Assembly (NCBI RefSeq): GCF_001042905.1
Contig: NZ_JYLB01000007.1
Span: 248,001-312,000, forward strand
DNA length: 64,000 bases
Direction of reading: 5' to 3'
Source of the DNA: Pseudomonas lini
Lineage (GTDB): Bacteria > Pseudomonadota > Gammaproteobacteria > Pseudomonadales > Pseudomonadaceae
The translations under genes were made by a program, and so were the position numbers. This document shows, in pieces, positions 54,568-63,263 of this stretch. The notes under the pieces are model-generated. The model had not been told where the DNA came from. It searched no databases and was given only the letters and a program-made list of their open reading frames with translations. Numbering within the stretch: position 1 is the first letter of the stretch; each line of letters starts with the position of its first letter.

Positions 54568-56886
54568 ATGACTCGTACTCGATCCCCCCGCACCCCCAAA
54601 AAACCACCTTCCAGGGGCATGCGCCCCTGGCTGGGCTGGGCCCTTAAACTCAGCCTGGTCGGCCTTGTGGTGCTCGCCGGGTTCGCGGTTTACCTTGACG
54701 CTGTGGTCCAGGAGAAGTTCTCCGGCAAGCGCTGGACCATCCCGGCCAAGGTATATGCGCGTCCGCTCGAGCTGTTCGTCGGGCAAAAACTCAGCAAGGA
54801 CGACTTCCTCACCGAACTTGATGCCTTGGGGTACCGACGCGAAGCCGTCAGCAACGGCCCCGGCGCGGCGGCAATCAATGGCAATACCATCGACTTGAAT
54901 ACCCGGGGCTTCCAGTTCTATGAGGGCATGGAACAGGCTCAGCCCGTGCGTGTGCGCTTCTCCGGCGACTACGTGGCCGAGCTGTCGGCGACCAACGGTT
55001 CGAAGCTTTCGGTCGTACGTCTGGAGCCGCTGCTGATCGGCGGGATTTACCCGAAAAACCTTGAAGACCGCATCCTGATCAAGATCGATCAGGTTCCGCC
55101 ATATCTGCTTGAAACCCTGATTGCCGTGGAAGACCGGGATTTCTACAGTCACTGGGGCGTATCGCCGAAGTCGATTGCCCGAGCCGTTTACGTCAACACT
55201 TCGGGCGGCAAGATGACCCAGGGCGGCAGTACCCTGACGCAACAGTTGGTCAAGAACTTCTACCTCACCAGCGAACGCAGCCTGACCCGTAAGCTCACCG
55301 AAGCCATGATGGCGATGTTGCTTGAACTGCATTACGACAAGCCCGAAATTCTTGAGGCTTACCTCAATGAAGTGTTCGTCGGCCAGGATGGTCAGCGTGC
55401 GGTGCATGGTTTCGGCCTGGCCAGCCAGTTCTTCTTCGGGCAGCCATTGTCCGAGCTGAAACTGCATCAAGTCGCTATGTTGGTGGGCATGGTCAAGGGG
55501 CCGTCCTATTACAACCCGCGTCGCAACCCTGAGCGGGCGCTGGAGCGGCGCAATCTGGTGCTCGATGTTCTGGGGGAGCAAGGCGTTGCCACCGCCGAGC
55601 AGGTTGAGGCAGCGAAGAAAATGCCACTGGGTGTAACCACTCGCGGCAAGTTGGCCGACAGCTCGTTCCCGGGCTTCCTCGACCTGGTTAAACGTCAGTT
55701 GCGCGAAGACTACCGCGACGAAGACTTGACCGAAGAGGGGCTGCGGATTTTCACCAGCTTCGACCCGATCCTGCAGATGAAAGCTGAAGCCTCGGTCAAT
55801 GACACGTTCAAGCGTCTGGCCGGGCGCAAGGGTTCCGATGAGGTTGAGGCGGCCATGGTCGTAACCAACCCGGAAACCGGCGAAGTCCAGGCGATGATTG
55901 GCAGCCGTCAGGCGGGTTTTGCCGGTTTCAACCGGGCATTGGACGCGGTACGACCGATCGGCTCGTTGATCAAGCCGGCGGTTTATCTGACAGCTCTTGA
56001 GAAGCCAAGCCAGTACACGCTGACCAGTTGGCTGTCGGACGAATCCTTTTCGGTCAAAGGCGCGGACGGTCAGGTCTGGAAACCGCAGAATTATGATCGC
56101 CGTTCCCACGGTACGGTGTTCCTTTATCAAGGGTTGGCGCACTCCTACAACCTGTCGACCGCGCGTCTCGGGTTGGCGGTGGGCGTACCGAATGTCTTGA
56201 AGACCCTGGCACGTCTGGGGGTGAGTCGCGAGTTCCCGGCGTTCCCGTCGATGTTGCTGGGTGCCGGTGGCTTGACCCCGATCGAAGTGGCGACCATGTA
56301 CCAGACACTAGCCAACGGCGGATTCAATACGCCGATGCGCGGGATTCGCAGCGTGCTGACTGCCGAGGGCGAGCCGCTCAAGCGTTATCCGTTCCAGATT
56401 CAGCAGCAGTTCGATCCGGCGTCCATTTACCTGGTTCAGAGCGCCATGCAACGAGTCATGCGTGAAGGTACGGGCAGCTCGGTTTATAACGTGTTGCCGA
56501 AAACCCTGACCCTGGCCGGCAAGACTGGTACCAGTAACGATTCGCGGGACAGCTGGTTCGCCGGTTTCAGTCAGGATCTGCTGGCAGTGGTCTGGTTGGG
56601 GCGCGATGATAACGGCAAGACACCGTTCACCGGTGCCACCGGTGCGTTGCAGGTCTGGACCAGTTTCATGCGCAAGGCCGATCCGCTGCCGCTGGACATG
56701 CCGCAGCCGGACAACATTGTTCAGGCCTGGGTCGATTCGCGCACCGGGCAAGGTTCTGAAGGCAGTTGCCCTGGCGCGGTGCAGATGCCGTATATTCGCG
56801 GCAGCGAACCGCCTCCTGGCGCCGCTTGCGGTGGTGAAAACCCTGCTGAGTCGGTGATGGATTGGGTCAAAGGATGGATGAATTAA
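54568..56886 (+). CDS. mrcB: Bifunctional penicillin-binding protein 1b
   Basis: 772 aa class A PBP that polymerises and cross-links peptidoglycan. Short basic cytoplasmic tail and one TM helix (about 33-52). UB2H domain is at about 60-150. Glycosyltransferase GT51 domain has the catalytic Glu in AVEDRDFYSHWG (about 189-200) and GGSTLTQQLVKN. Transpeptidase domain: SLIKPAVYL (S-x2-K), SYN and KTGTSND. The following gene encodes its lipoprotein activator. Confidence 0.97.
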   Translation: MTRTRSPRTPKKPPSRGMRPWLGWALKLSLVGLVVLAGFAVYLDAVVQEKFSGKRWTIPAKVYARPLELFVGQKLSKDDFLTELDALGYRREAVSNGPGAAAINGNTIDLNTRGFQFYEGMEQAQPVRVRFSGDYVAELSATNGSKLSVVRLEPLLIGGIYPKNLEDRILIKIDQVPPYLLETLIAVEDRDFYSHWGVSPKSIARAVYVNTSGGKMTQGGSTLTQQLVKNFYLTSERSLTRKLTEAMMAMLLELHYDKPEILEAYLNEVFVGQDGQRAVHGFGLASQFFFGQPLSELKLHQVAMLVGMVKGPSYYNPRRNPERALERRNLVLDVLGEQGVATAEQVEAAKKMPLGVTTRGKLADSSFPGFLDLVKRQLREDYRDEDLTEEGLRIFTSFDPILQMKAEASVNDTFKRLAGRKGSDEVEAAMVVTNPETGEVQAMIGSRQAGFAGFNRALDAVRPIGSLIKPAVYLTALEKPSQYTLTSWLSDESFSVKGADGQVWKPQNYDRRSHGTVFLYQGLAHSYNLSTARLGLAVGVPNVLKTLARLGVSREFPAFPSMLLGAGGLTPIEVATMYQTLANGGFNTPMRGIRSVLTAEGEPLKRYPFQIQQQFDPASIYLVQSAMQRVMREGTGSSVYNVLPKTLTLAGKTGTSNDSRDSWFAGFSQDLLAVVWLGRDDNGKTPFTGATGALQVWTSFMRKADPLPLDMPQPDNIVQAWVDSRTGQGSEGSCPGAVQMPYIRGSEPPPGAACGGENPAESVMDWVKGWMN

Positions 56887-56902
56887 GCAAAGAGGGTTTC
56901 AA

Positions 56903-57637
56903 GTGAACAAGTGGTTGATTCCAGCGGTGACTGCCGTGGCTTTGCTCAGCGGCTGCTCCACCGTACAGCGTGGTTCGATCCCGGTTGTGGATTCGGGCAC
57001 CGCCGTCTCCAACAGCGAGCGGATTTCGGCGAATGGCGGTTACCGTCAAACGACGGTAAAACGTCCTGTGCAAGGCCAGACTCAGGCAATCCCGCAAGGT
57101 GACACTGGCGTTGTGGTGATGGTGCCGGGTGGTGGCGCCGTTTCCTCGGCACCGATCAGCACTTCGCCAATTACTCCGGGCCCGATCACTCCGGGGCCGA
57201 TCGATACCTCGCCGGTCCAGTCGGCACCGATCAATCAGGGCAGCTACAGCATGCCATCGACGCCGAGCGGGATTCCTTCGGCGAGCTCCGGTGGCTTGTC
57301 TGCCGATGAGCAACTGGACGGTCCGGTCCTGGCGTTGTTGACCACTGCCCAGCAGCAACAGGCCAGCGGCGACCTTAATGGCGCGTCCTCCAGTCTCGAG
57401 CGCGCCCAGCGTGTCGCGCCGCGTGAGCCGCAAGTGCTTTATCGCCTGGCCCAGGTGCGTATGGCCCAAGGCGATGCGGCACAGGCCGAGCAATTCGCTC
57501 GTCGTGGTCTGACGCTCGCCAATGGTCGTCCGGCCCTTCAGGCCAGCCTGTGGGAATTGATCGCCCAGGCTCGTGAGAAGCAGGGTGACTCCGCCGGTGC
57601 GGCGTTGGCTCGTCAGAAGGCCAAGGTCTCGCTGTGA
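56903..57637 (+). CDS. lpoP: Outer-membrane lipoprotein LpoP, PBP1b activator
   Basis: 244 aa from a GTG (AGAGGG upstream). Signal peptide and lipobox LLSGCS. A long Pro/Ser/Thr/Gly-rich linker (about 80-125, with repeats such as ITPGPITPGPI) precedes two TPR motifs (about 146-240, LLTTAQQQQASGDLNGASSSLERAQ). In P. aeruginosa the lipoprotein beside PBP1b, LpoP, is needed for its function; the linker would span the periplasm. It begins 17 bp after mrcB and its stop overlaps the YqcC gene. Confidence 0.82.
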   Translation: MNKWLIPAVTAVALLSGCSTVQRGSIPVVDSGTAVSNSERISANGGYRQTTVKRPVQGQTQAIPQGDTGVVVMVPGGGAVSSAPISTSPITPGPITPGPIDTSPVQSAPINQGSYSMPSTPSGIPSASSGGLSADEQLDGPVLALLTTAQQQQASGDLNGASSSLERAQRVAPREPQVLYRLAQVRMAQGDAAQAEQFARRGLTLANGRPALQASLWELIAQAREKQGDSAGAALARQKAKVSL

Positions 57638-57972
57638 TGGATGCGCGCTTCCCGAAGATTGCCGAACAGTTGCTGTTGATCGAGCGCGAACTGCGCGTCC
57701 AGGGCTGGTGGGACGAAGTCTCGCCGTCCGCTGAAGCGCTTTCCAGTGTCGAGCCATTTTCGGTGGATACGCTGGATTTCGAGCAATGGCTGCAATGGAT
57801 CTTCCTGCCAAGAATGAAGTCGATCCTGGAACAAGACCTGCCATTACCTAACGCGTCGGGGATTCAGGAGATGGCCGAAATGGTCTTCGCCGCCCGCAAC
57901 GTCCAGGGTAAGGATCGGCAGCTTCAGGTCTTGCTCAAAGAGTTCGACCTGTTGATCACCGCCTCTCGCTAA
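57637..57972 (+). CDS. YqcC family (DUF446) protein
   Basis: 111 aa. LIERELRVQGWWDEVSPSAEAL and PFSVDTLDFEQWLQWIFLPRM are family signatures. All-helical, soluble. In E. coli the yqcC gene sits with truC; function unknown. It overlaps the lpoP stop (TGATG), so mrcB-lpoP-yqcC are probably one operon. A repeat element follows at 57995. Confidence 0.87.
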   Translation: MDARFPKIAEQLLLIERELRVQGWWDEVSPSAEALSSVEPFSVDTLDFEQWLQWIFLPRMKSILEQDLPLPNASGIQEMAEMVFAARNVQGKDRQLQVLLKEFDLLITASR

Positions 57973-57994
57973 CGCCGATCCGTTGTAGGAACAG

Positions 57995-58093
57995 TGTAGG
58001 AGCTGTCGAGTGAAACGAGGCTGCGATCTTTTGATGTTGCTTTAAAAACAAGATCAAAAGATCGCAGCCTCGTTTCACTCGACAGCTCCTACA
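57995..58093. repeat. Inverted repeat, GATCGCAGCC family with altered core
   Basis: TGTAGGAGCTGTCGAGTGAA... and its inverse (about 41-bp arms) flank A/T-rich spacer. In the copies at 25178 and 31823 the core is GCCGAAGGC; here GTCGAGTGAAACGAGG replaces it on both arms. It overlaps the last codons of the DUF4124 gene. Confidence 0.9.
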
Positions 58094-58511
58094 TGCAGTT
58101 TTTCGCAATCTGTTTCTGTGCTTCGGTGATGCGCTCCTGACGTTGTTGGTCGGTCAGGCGGCGCATCTCACCTTCGACATCCTCTCGTAGTCGCGGATTA
58201 TTCTGCAGTTGAGCCAGGTTCGTTCGGGCCTGTTCGCAGAATACTTTTAGCTGGGCTTGCTGCTCGGCAACCTGCTTTTTTACTTTGGTGTCGATGGCCC
58301 GTTGATCGCCTATGACGTTGCTGCGCGTTGGCGTGTCCGGTTTGCCGACGGGCGGGGCGGGCGTCACCACGAGGGTGGGCTCCTGGCCTGGGGGCGGTTG
58401 CGCATCGAAATGAGTGACGCCCTGGGCATCGACCCATTTATAGATCTGACCCGCCATGCACAAAGGGCTCAGGCTGATCAGCAAACCGGCGGTGAAGAAG
58501 AACGTTCGCAT
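58089..58511 (-). CDS. DUF4124 periplasmic protein
   Basis: 140 aa. Signal peptide is at about 1-20 (ending LCMAG). QIYKWVDAQGVTHFDAQPPPGQE is the DUF4124 signature. A coiled-coil-like Gln/Glu-rich helix follows (about 75-136, KKQVAEQQAQLKVFCEQ...). Three Cys are in the mature part or near it. Function unknown. The stop codon lies inside an inverted repeat, so the last residues may be a product of repeat insertion. Confidence 0.85.
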   Translation of the reverse strand: MRTFFFTAGLLISLSPLCMAGQIYKWVDAQGVTHFDAQPPPGQEPTLVVTPAPPVGKPDTPTRSNVIGDQRAIDTKVKKQVAEQQAQLKVFCEQARTNLAQLQNNPRLREDVEGEMRRLTDQQRQERITEAQKQIAKNCM

Positions 58512-58912
58512 GCCATTTCCTTGTCATGGGTGCGCAATCGAAGCTAACACAGTTGCGGTTTAAAGGTTTTTTCTTGCGTTCTCATGCGCTTAGTTCGAAT
58601 AAAGCACATTGACGGCTTGACTTGCGATGGGCGAAACAGAAGAATCCAAAGTCCGCTGTAGAGGGACTGCCAGAAGCAGACCCACTCGGTAGATCATGAG
58701 GCGCACATCCGCGCCGACCTGTTACACCCGCAACGCGTTACCTCGCGCTGGGTGGGAAAGGCCCGCAACACTTGGGACGATCCCAATACTTGCTCAGTCA
58801 GTGCTGACGTAGTCGGCGACCACCGTCGCTCATGCTCTGCCGAGAAGTAAACCTATTAAGACCCGTCCTCTTTGTATGTGGGCGGTATTCTGGCGTTTTA
58901 GAGGTGAACAAC
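58512..58912. other. ilvI leader region with a candidate leader peptide
   Basis: 401 bp between divergent DUF4124 and ilvI. A 38-codon ORF at 58696-58812 starts MRRTSAPTCY and ends TLGTIPILAQSVLT, with six Leu, Ile or Val in its last 14 codons, as an attenuation leader peptide might have. Within it TTGGGA-CGA-TCCCAA (58772-58786) and GTCAG-TG-CTGAC (58797-58808) can fold. No clear terminator follows. Confidence 0.4.
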
Positions 58913-60637
58913 GTGGAGCTTTTATCTGGCGGTGAGATGCTCGTCCGCTTTTTGCGTGACGAAGGCGTCAAATATATCTACGGGTACCCGGGTGGTGCTC
59001 TTCTTCATGTCTATGATGCCCTGTTCAAAGAACCGGAAGTGACCCACATCCTGGTTCGTCACGAGCAGGCTGCGACCCATATGGCTGACGGCTATGCCCG
59101 TGCCACCGGTAAAGCCGGTGTGGTACTGGTAACCTCCGGCCCGGGTGCAACCAACGCCATCACCGGTATTGCCACGGCCTATATGGACTCCATTCCGATG
59201 GTGATCATTTCCGGCCAGGTGCCTAGCACCATGGTAGGTACCGATGCATTCCAGGAAACCGACATGATCGGTATCTCCCGGCCGATCGTGAAGCACAGCT
59301 TCATGATCAAGCATGCGTCGGAAATCCCGGAAGTCATGAAGAAAGCGTTCTACCTGGCGCAATCCGGTCGTCCTGGTCCGGTCGTTGTCGATATCCCGAA
59401 AGACATGACCAACCCGGCCGAGAAGTTCGAATACATCTTCCCGAAAAAAGCCAAGCTGCGTTCCTACAGCCCGGCCGTTCGCGGTCACTCCGGGCAAATC
59501 CGCAAGGCAGCTGAAATGCTCCTGGCGGCCAAGCGTCCTGTGCTTTATGCAGGCGGCGGCGTGATTCTCGGTGGTGGCTCCGCGCCGCTGACCGAACTGG
59601 CGAAGATGCTCAACCTGCCAGTGACCAATACCCTGATGGGCCTGGGTGCCTACCCTGGCACCGACCGTCAGTTCATTGGCATGCTCGGCATGCACGGTAG
59701 CTACACCGCCAACCTGGCGATGCACCATGCCGATGTGATCCTTGCAGTCGGCGCGCGCTTCGATGACCGCGTGATCAACGGCCCGGCCAAGTTCTGTCCG
59801 AATGCCAAGATCATTCACATCGACATCGACCCGGCTTCGATCTCCAAGACCATCAAGGCAGACGTACCTATCGTCGGTCCGGTCGAGAGTGTCCTGACCG
59901 AAATGGTCGCGATCCTCAAGGAAATCGGCGAGACCCCGAACAAGGAGTCCGTTGCCAGCTGGTGGAAGCAAGTCGATGAGTGGCGCGGTGACCGCGGCCT
60001 GTTCCCTTACGACAAGGGTGACGGCAGCGTAATCAAGCCGCAGACCGTGATCGAAACCCTGTGCGAAGTGACCAAGGGCGACGCCTTTGTGACCTCCGAC
60101 GTGGGCCAGCACCAAATGTTCGCCGCGCAGTACTACACGTTCAACAAGCCGAACCGCTGGATCAACTCCGGTGGCCTGGGCACCATGGGCTTCGGTTTTC
60201 CGGCGGCCATGGGCATCAAGCTGAGCTTCCCGGATGATGACGTCGCCTGCGTAACGGGCGAGGGCAGCATCCAGATGAACATTCAGGAACTGTCGACCTG
60301 CCTGCAATACGGTTTGCCGGTGAAGATCGTCATTCTGAATAACGGTGTACTGGGTATGGTTCGCCAGTGGCAGGACATGAGTTATGGCAGCCGCCACTCG
60401 CACTCCTACATGGAATCGTTGCCTGACTTCGTCAAGCTGGCCGAGGCCTATGGTCACGTTGGCGTGCGCATCACCGAATCGAAAGATTTGAAGTCGAAGA
60501 TGGAAGAGGCGTTCGCCATGAAAGATCGCCTGGTGGTTATCGATATTTCGGTCGACACCAGCGAGCACGTCTACCCGATGCAGATCAAAGACGGCTCCAT
60601 GCGCGATATGTGGCTGAGCAAGACGGAGCGTACTTAA
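58913..60637 (+). CDS. ilvI: Acetolactate synthase large subunit
   Basis: 574 aa from the GTG at 58913, with GAGGTG 8 nt upstream; a longer frame from 58832 has no such signal. It uses ThDP to condense two pyruvates, or pyruvate with 2-ketobutyrate, for Ile/Val/Leu synthesis. Glu that activates ThDP lies in VRHEQAATHMADGYARATG (about 46-64). ThDP/Mg2+ motif is GEGSIQMNIQEL...VILNN. It starts the ilvI-ilvH-ilvC cluster. Confidence 0.97.
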   Translation: MELLSGGEMLVRFLRDEGVKYIYGYPGGALLHVYDALFKEPEVTHILVRHEQAATHMADGYARATGKAGVVLVTSGPGATNAITGIATAYMDSIPMVIISGQVPSTMVGTDAFQETDMIGISRPIVKHSFMIKHASEIPEVMKKAFYLAQSGRPGPVVVDIPKDMTNPAEKFEYIFPKKAKLRSYSPAVRGHSGQIRKAAEMLLAAKRPVLYAGGGVILGGGSAPLTELAKMLNLPVTNTLMGLGAYPGTDRQFIGMLGMHGSYTANLAMHHADVILAVGARFDDRVINGPAKFCPNAKIIHIDIDPASISKTIKADVPIVGPVESVLTEMVAILKEIGETPNKESVASWWKQVDEWRGDRGLFPYDKGDGSVIKPQTVIETLCEVTKGDAFVTSDVGQHQMFAAQYYTFNKPNRWINSGGLGTMGFGFPAAMGIKLSFPDDDVACVTGEGSIQMNIQELSTCLQYGLPVKIVILNNGVLGMVRQWQDMSYGSRHSHSYMESLPDFVKLAEAYGHVGVRITESKDLKSKMEEAFAMKDRLVVIDISVDTSEHVYPMQIKDGSMRDMWLSKTERT

Positions 60638-60639
60638 TC

Positions 60640-61131
60640 ATGCGGCACATTATTTCCTTGCTTCTGGAAAACGAACCGGGCGCTCTGTCTCGTGTAGTCG
60701 GCCTGTTCTCGCAGCGCAACTACAACATCGAAAGCCTGACCGTGGCACCCACCGAAGACCCGACTCTGTCGCGTCTGACGCTGACCACTGTCGGCCATGA
60801 TGAAGTCATCGAACAGATCACCAAGAACCTGAACAAGCTGATCGAAGTGGTAAAACTGGTCGACCTGTCGGAGAGTGCTCACATCGAGCGTGAACTGATG
60901 CTGGTCAAGGTCAAGGCCACCGGCGCCCAGCGCGCCGAGATCAAGCGCACCACCGATATTTATCGTGGGCAGATCGTTGATGTCAGCGCTAGCGTGTATA
61001 CCGTTCAATTGACCGGTACCAGCGACAAGCTCGACAGCTTCATTCAATCGATCGGGACTGCCTCGATTCTGGAAACCGTACGCAGTGGCGTCACCGGGAT
61101 TGCCCGCGGCGACAAAGTACTGAGCATCTAA
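60640..61131 (+). CDS. ilvH: Acetolactate synthase small (regulatory) subunit
   Basis: 163 aa from the ATG at 60640, 2 bp after the ilvI stop. N-terminal ACT domain: MRHIISLLLENEPGALSRVVGLF and RNYNIESLTVAPTEDP, the site where valine feeds back. C-terminal ALS_ss_C domain. It completes the holoenzyme with IlvI. The gene is 48 bp before ilvC. Confidence 0.97.
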   Translation: MRHIISLLLENEPGALSRVVGLFSQRNYNIESLTVAPTEDPTLSRLTLTTVGHDEVIEQITKNLNKLIEVVKLVDLSESAHIERELMLVKVKATGAQRAEIKRTTDIYRGQIVDVSASVYTVQLTGTSDKLDSFIQSIGTASILETVRSGVTGIARGDKVLSI

Positions 61132-61179
61132 ACCAAATTAGCGAATGGCCTGAACGGCCAGGATATAGAGGGGAATTTC

Positions 61180-62196
61180 ATGAAAGTTTATTACGAAAAA
61201 GACTGCGACCTGTCGATCATCCAGGGCAAGAAAGTTGCCATCATCGGTTACGGTTCCCAGGGCCACGCTCAAGCGTGCAACCTGAAAGACTCCGGCGTTG
61301 ACGTTACTGTTGGTCTGCGTAAAGGTTCGGCTACTGTTGCCAAAGCTGAAGCCCACGGCCTGAAAGTGACTGACGTTGCTTCCGCCGTAGCGGCTGCCGA
61401 CCTGGTCATGATCCTGACCCCGGACGAGTTCCAGTCTGCCCTGTACAAGAACGAAATCGAGCCGAACATCAAGAAAGGCGCCACCCTGGCCTTCTCCCAC
61501 GGTTTCGCGATTCACTACAACCAGGTTGTGCCACGTGCTGACCTCGACGTGATCATGATCGCGCCGAAAGCTCCGGGCCACACCGTGCGTTCCGAGTTCG
61601 TCAAAGGCGGCGGTATCCCTGACCTGATCGCTATCTACCAGGATGCTTCGGGCAACGCCAAAAACGTTGCACTGTCCTACGCCGCTGGCGTTGGTGGCGG
61701 TCGTACCGGCATCATCGAAACCACCTTCAAGGACGAGACCGAAACCGACCTGTTCGGCGAACAAGCCGTACTGTGCGGCGGTACCGTTGAGCTGGTAAAA
61801 GCCGGTTTCGAAACTCTGGTTGAAGCTGGCTACGCGCCGGAAATGGCCTACTTCGAATGCCTGCACGAACTGAAGCTGATCGTTGACCTCATGTACGAAG
61901 GCGGTATCGCCAACATGAACTACTCGATCTCCAACAACGCTGAGTACGGCGAGTACGTGACCGGTCCGGAAGTGATCAACGCCGAATCCCGTCAGGCCAT
62001 GCGCAACGCCCTGAAACGTATTCAGGACGGCGAATACGCCAAGATGTTCATCAGCGAAGGCGCCACCGGCTATCCTTCGATGACCGCCAAGCGTCGTAAC
62101 AACGCCGCTCACGGTATCGAAATCATCGGTGAGCAACTGCGCTCCATGATGCCTTGGATCGGTGCCAACAAGATCGTCGACAAAGCCAAGAACTAA
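61180..62196 (+). CDS. ilvC: Ketol-acid reductoisomerase (class I)
   Basis: 338 aa, the short form. NADPH motif AIIGYGSQGHAQACNL (about 20-35). The Mg2+/substrate domain has DLFGEQAVLCGG and the two conserved Glu in the C-terminal knot. It isomerises and reduces acetolactate to dihydroxyisovalerate. It follows ilvH in the same operon, or from its own promoter in the 48-bp gap; a strong terminator follows. Confidence 0.98.
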   Translation: MKVYYEKDCDLSIIQGKKVAIIGYGSQGHAQACNLKDSGVDVTVGLRKGSATVAKAEAHGLKVTDVASAVAAADLVMILTPDEFQSALYKNEIEPNIKKGATLAFSHGFAIHYNQVVPRADLDVIMIAPKAPGHTVRSEFVKGGGIPDLIAIYQDASGNAKNVALSYAAGVGGGRTGIIETTFKDETETDLFGEQAVLCGGTVELVKAGFETLVEAGYAPEMAYFECLHELKLIVDLMYEGGIANMNYSISNNAEYGEYVTGPEVINAESRQAMRNALKRIQDGEYAKMFISEGATGYPSMTAKRRNNAAHGIEIIGEQLRSMMPWIGANKIVDKAKN

Positions 62197-62213
62197 GTCC
62201 CGAGCTTGTACGG

Positions 62214-62237
62214 AAAACGCGGCCTAGGCCGCGTTTT
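62214..62237 (+). terminator. Terminator of ilvC
   Basis: AAAACGCGGCC-TA-GGCCGCGTTTT is an 11-bp perfect stem followed by T residues, 18 bp after the stop. Confidence 0.93.
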
Positions 62238-62342
62238 TTCGTTTGGATCCGCCGGTTCTGGTATAAAGCTGCATTGTTTGTGGCCGAACCGTCGTCCCAG
62301 ACACCTGTCGAAACTTTCCACCCCGTTGCAAGGTAAATGTCC

Positions 62343-63200
62343 ATGAGCGAACGTCCCGAAGAGCCAAAGCAGGCTTCTGACGCCGAAAGCCTTCTGCCTA
62401 TCGATGAACACATCGAAGAAGGGCATGACGCTGAAGGCCGTAAAGTCCGGCATCGTGGTATCTATCTTCTGCCGAATCTGTTCACCACTGCGAACCTCTT
62501 CGCAGGGTTCTATTCCATCATCAACTCGATGAGCGCCCAGAGTGCCTTGAGTGCTGGTGATGCGATCGGCGCGAGCAAATATTTTGCGTTTGCCGCGATC
62601 GCGATTTTCGTCGCCATGGTGCTTGACGGCCTCGATGGTCGCGTTGCCCGTATGACCAATACTCAAAGCGCTTTCGGTGCCGAGTACGACTCGCTGTCGG
62701 ACATGGTTGCCTTTGGTGTGGCGCCGGCATTGCTGGCATTCGGTTGGGCCCTGGGTGACATGGGCAAGGTCGGCTGGATGGTCGCCTTCATCTATGTAGC
62801 GGGTGCGGCATTACGTCTGGCGCGTTTCAACACTCAGGTCGGCACTGCAGACAAACGTTACTTCATCGGTCTGGCCAGCCCGGCTGCCGCCGGTGTGGTT
62901 GCGGGCATTGTCTGGGCATTCAGCGACTACGGCATTCAGGGTTCCAAGATGTCGTTCCTGGTTGCACTGATGGTTGCCGCCGCTGGCATGCTGATGGTCA
63001 GTAACATCAAGTACAACAGCTTCAAGGAGCTGGACTTGAAAGGGCGCGTTCCTTTTGTCGCGATCCTCGCAGTGGTATTGGTATTCGCCGTTGTGTTCAG
63101 TGATCCGCCACGCATCCTTCTGCTGGTTTTCCTTGCCTATGCGGCTTCCGGGCCGGTGCAGTACCTGCTGCGCCTTCGCCGGCACAAAAAAGCCGAGTGA
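62343..63200 (+). CDS. pssA: CDP-diacylglycerol-serine O-phosphatidyltransferase
   Basis: 285 aa from the ATG at 62343; an ATG two codons earlier (62337) is too close to the AAGG ribosome-binding site. It makes phosphatidylserine, the precursor of phosphatidylethanolamine. CDP-alcohol motif DGLDGRVARMTNT...GAEYDSLSD (about residues 97-121) has all four Asp. Eight or so TM helices. The N-terminal 40 residues are hydrophilic and acidic. Own unit between ilvC and msrP. Confidence 0.96.
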   Translation: MSERPEEPKQASDAESLLPIDEHIEEGHDAEGRKVRHRGIYLLPNLFTTANLFAGFYSIINSMSAQSALSAGDAIGASKYFAFAAIAIFVAMVLDGLDGRVARMTNTQSAFGAEYDSLSDMVAFGVAPALLAFGWALGDMGKVGWMVAFIYVAGAALRLARFNTQVGTADKRYFIGLASPAAAGVVAGIVWAFSDYGIQGSKMSFLVALMVAAAGMLMVSNIKYNSFKELDLKGRVPFVAILAVVLVFAVVFSDPPRILLLVFLAYAASGPVQYLLRLRRHKKAE

Positions 63201-63263
63201 TGTAATTTCCCTCATACTCCGCAGTCTATGGGTGCATCTGTCCTCCAAAGCTGCGGAGTTGTC

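Noticed and set aside
54520..56142. 540-aa minus-strand frame over mrcB
   Set aside because: Antisense to PBP1b with intact motifs; no family similarity recognised.
58922..60568. 548-aa minus-strand frame over ilvI
   Set aside because: Antisense shadow of a highly conserved gene; His/Asp/Val-rich composition typical of such shadows.
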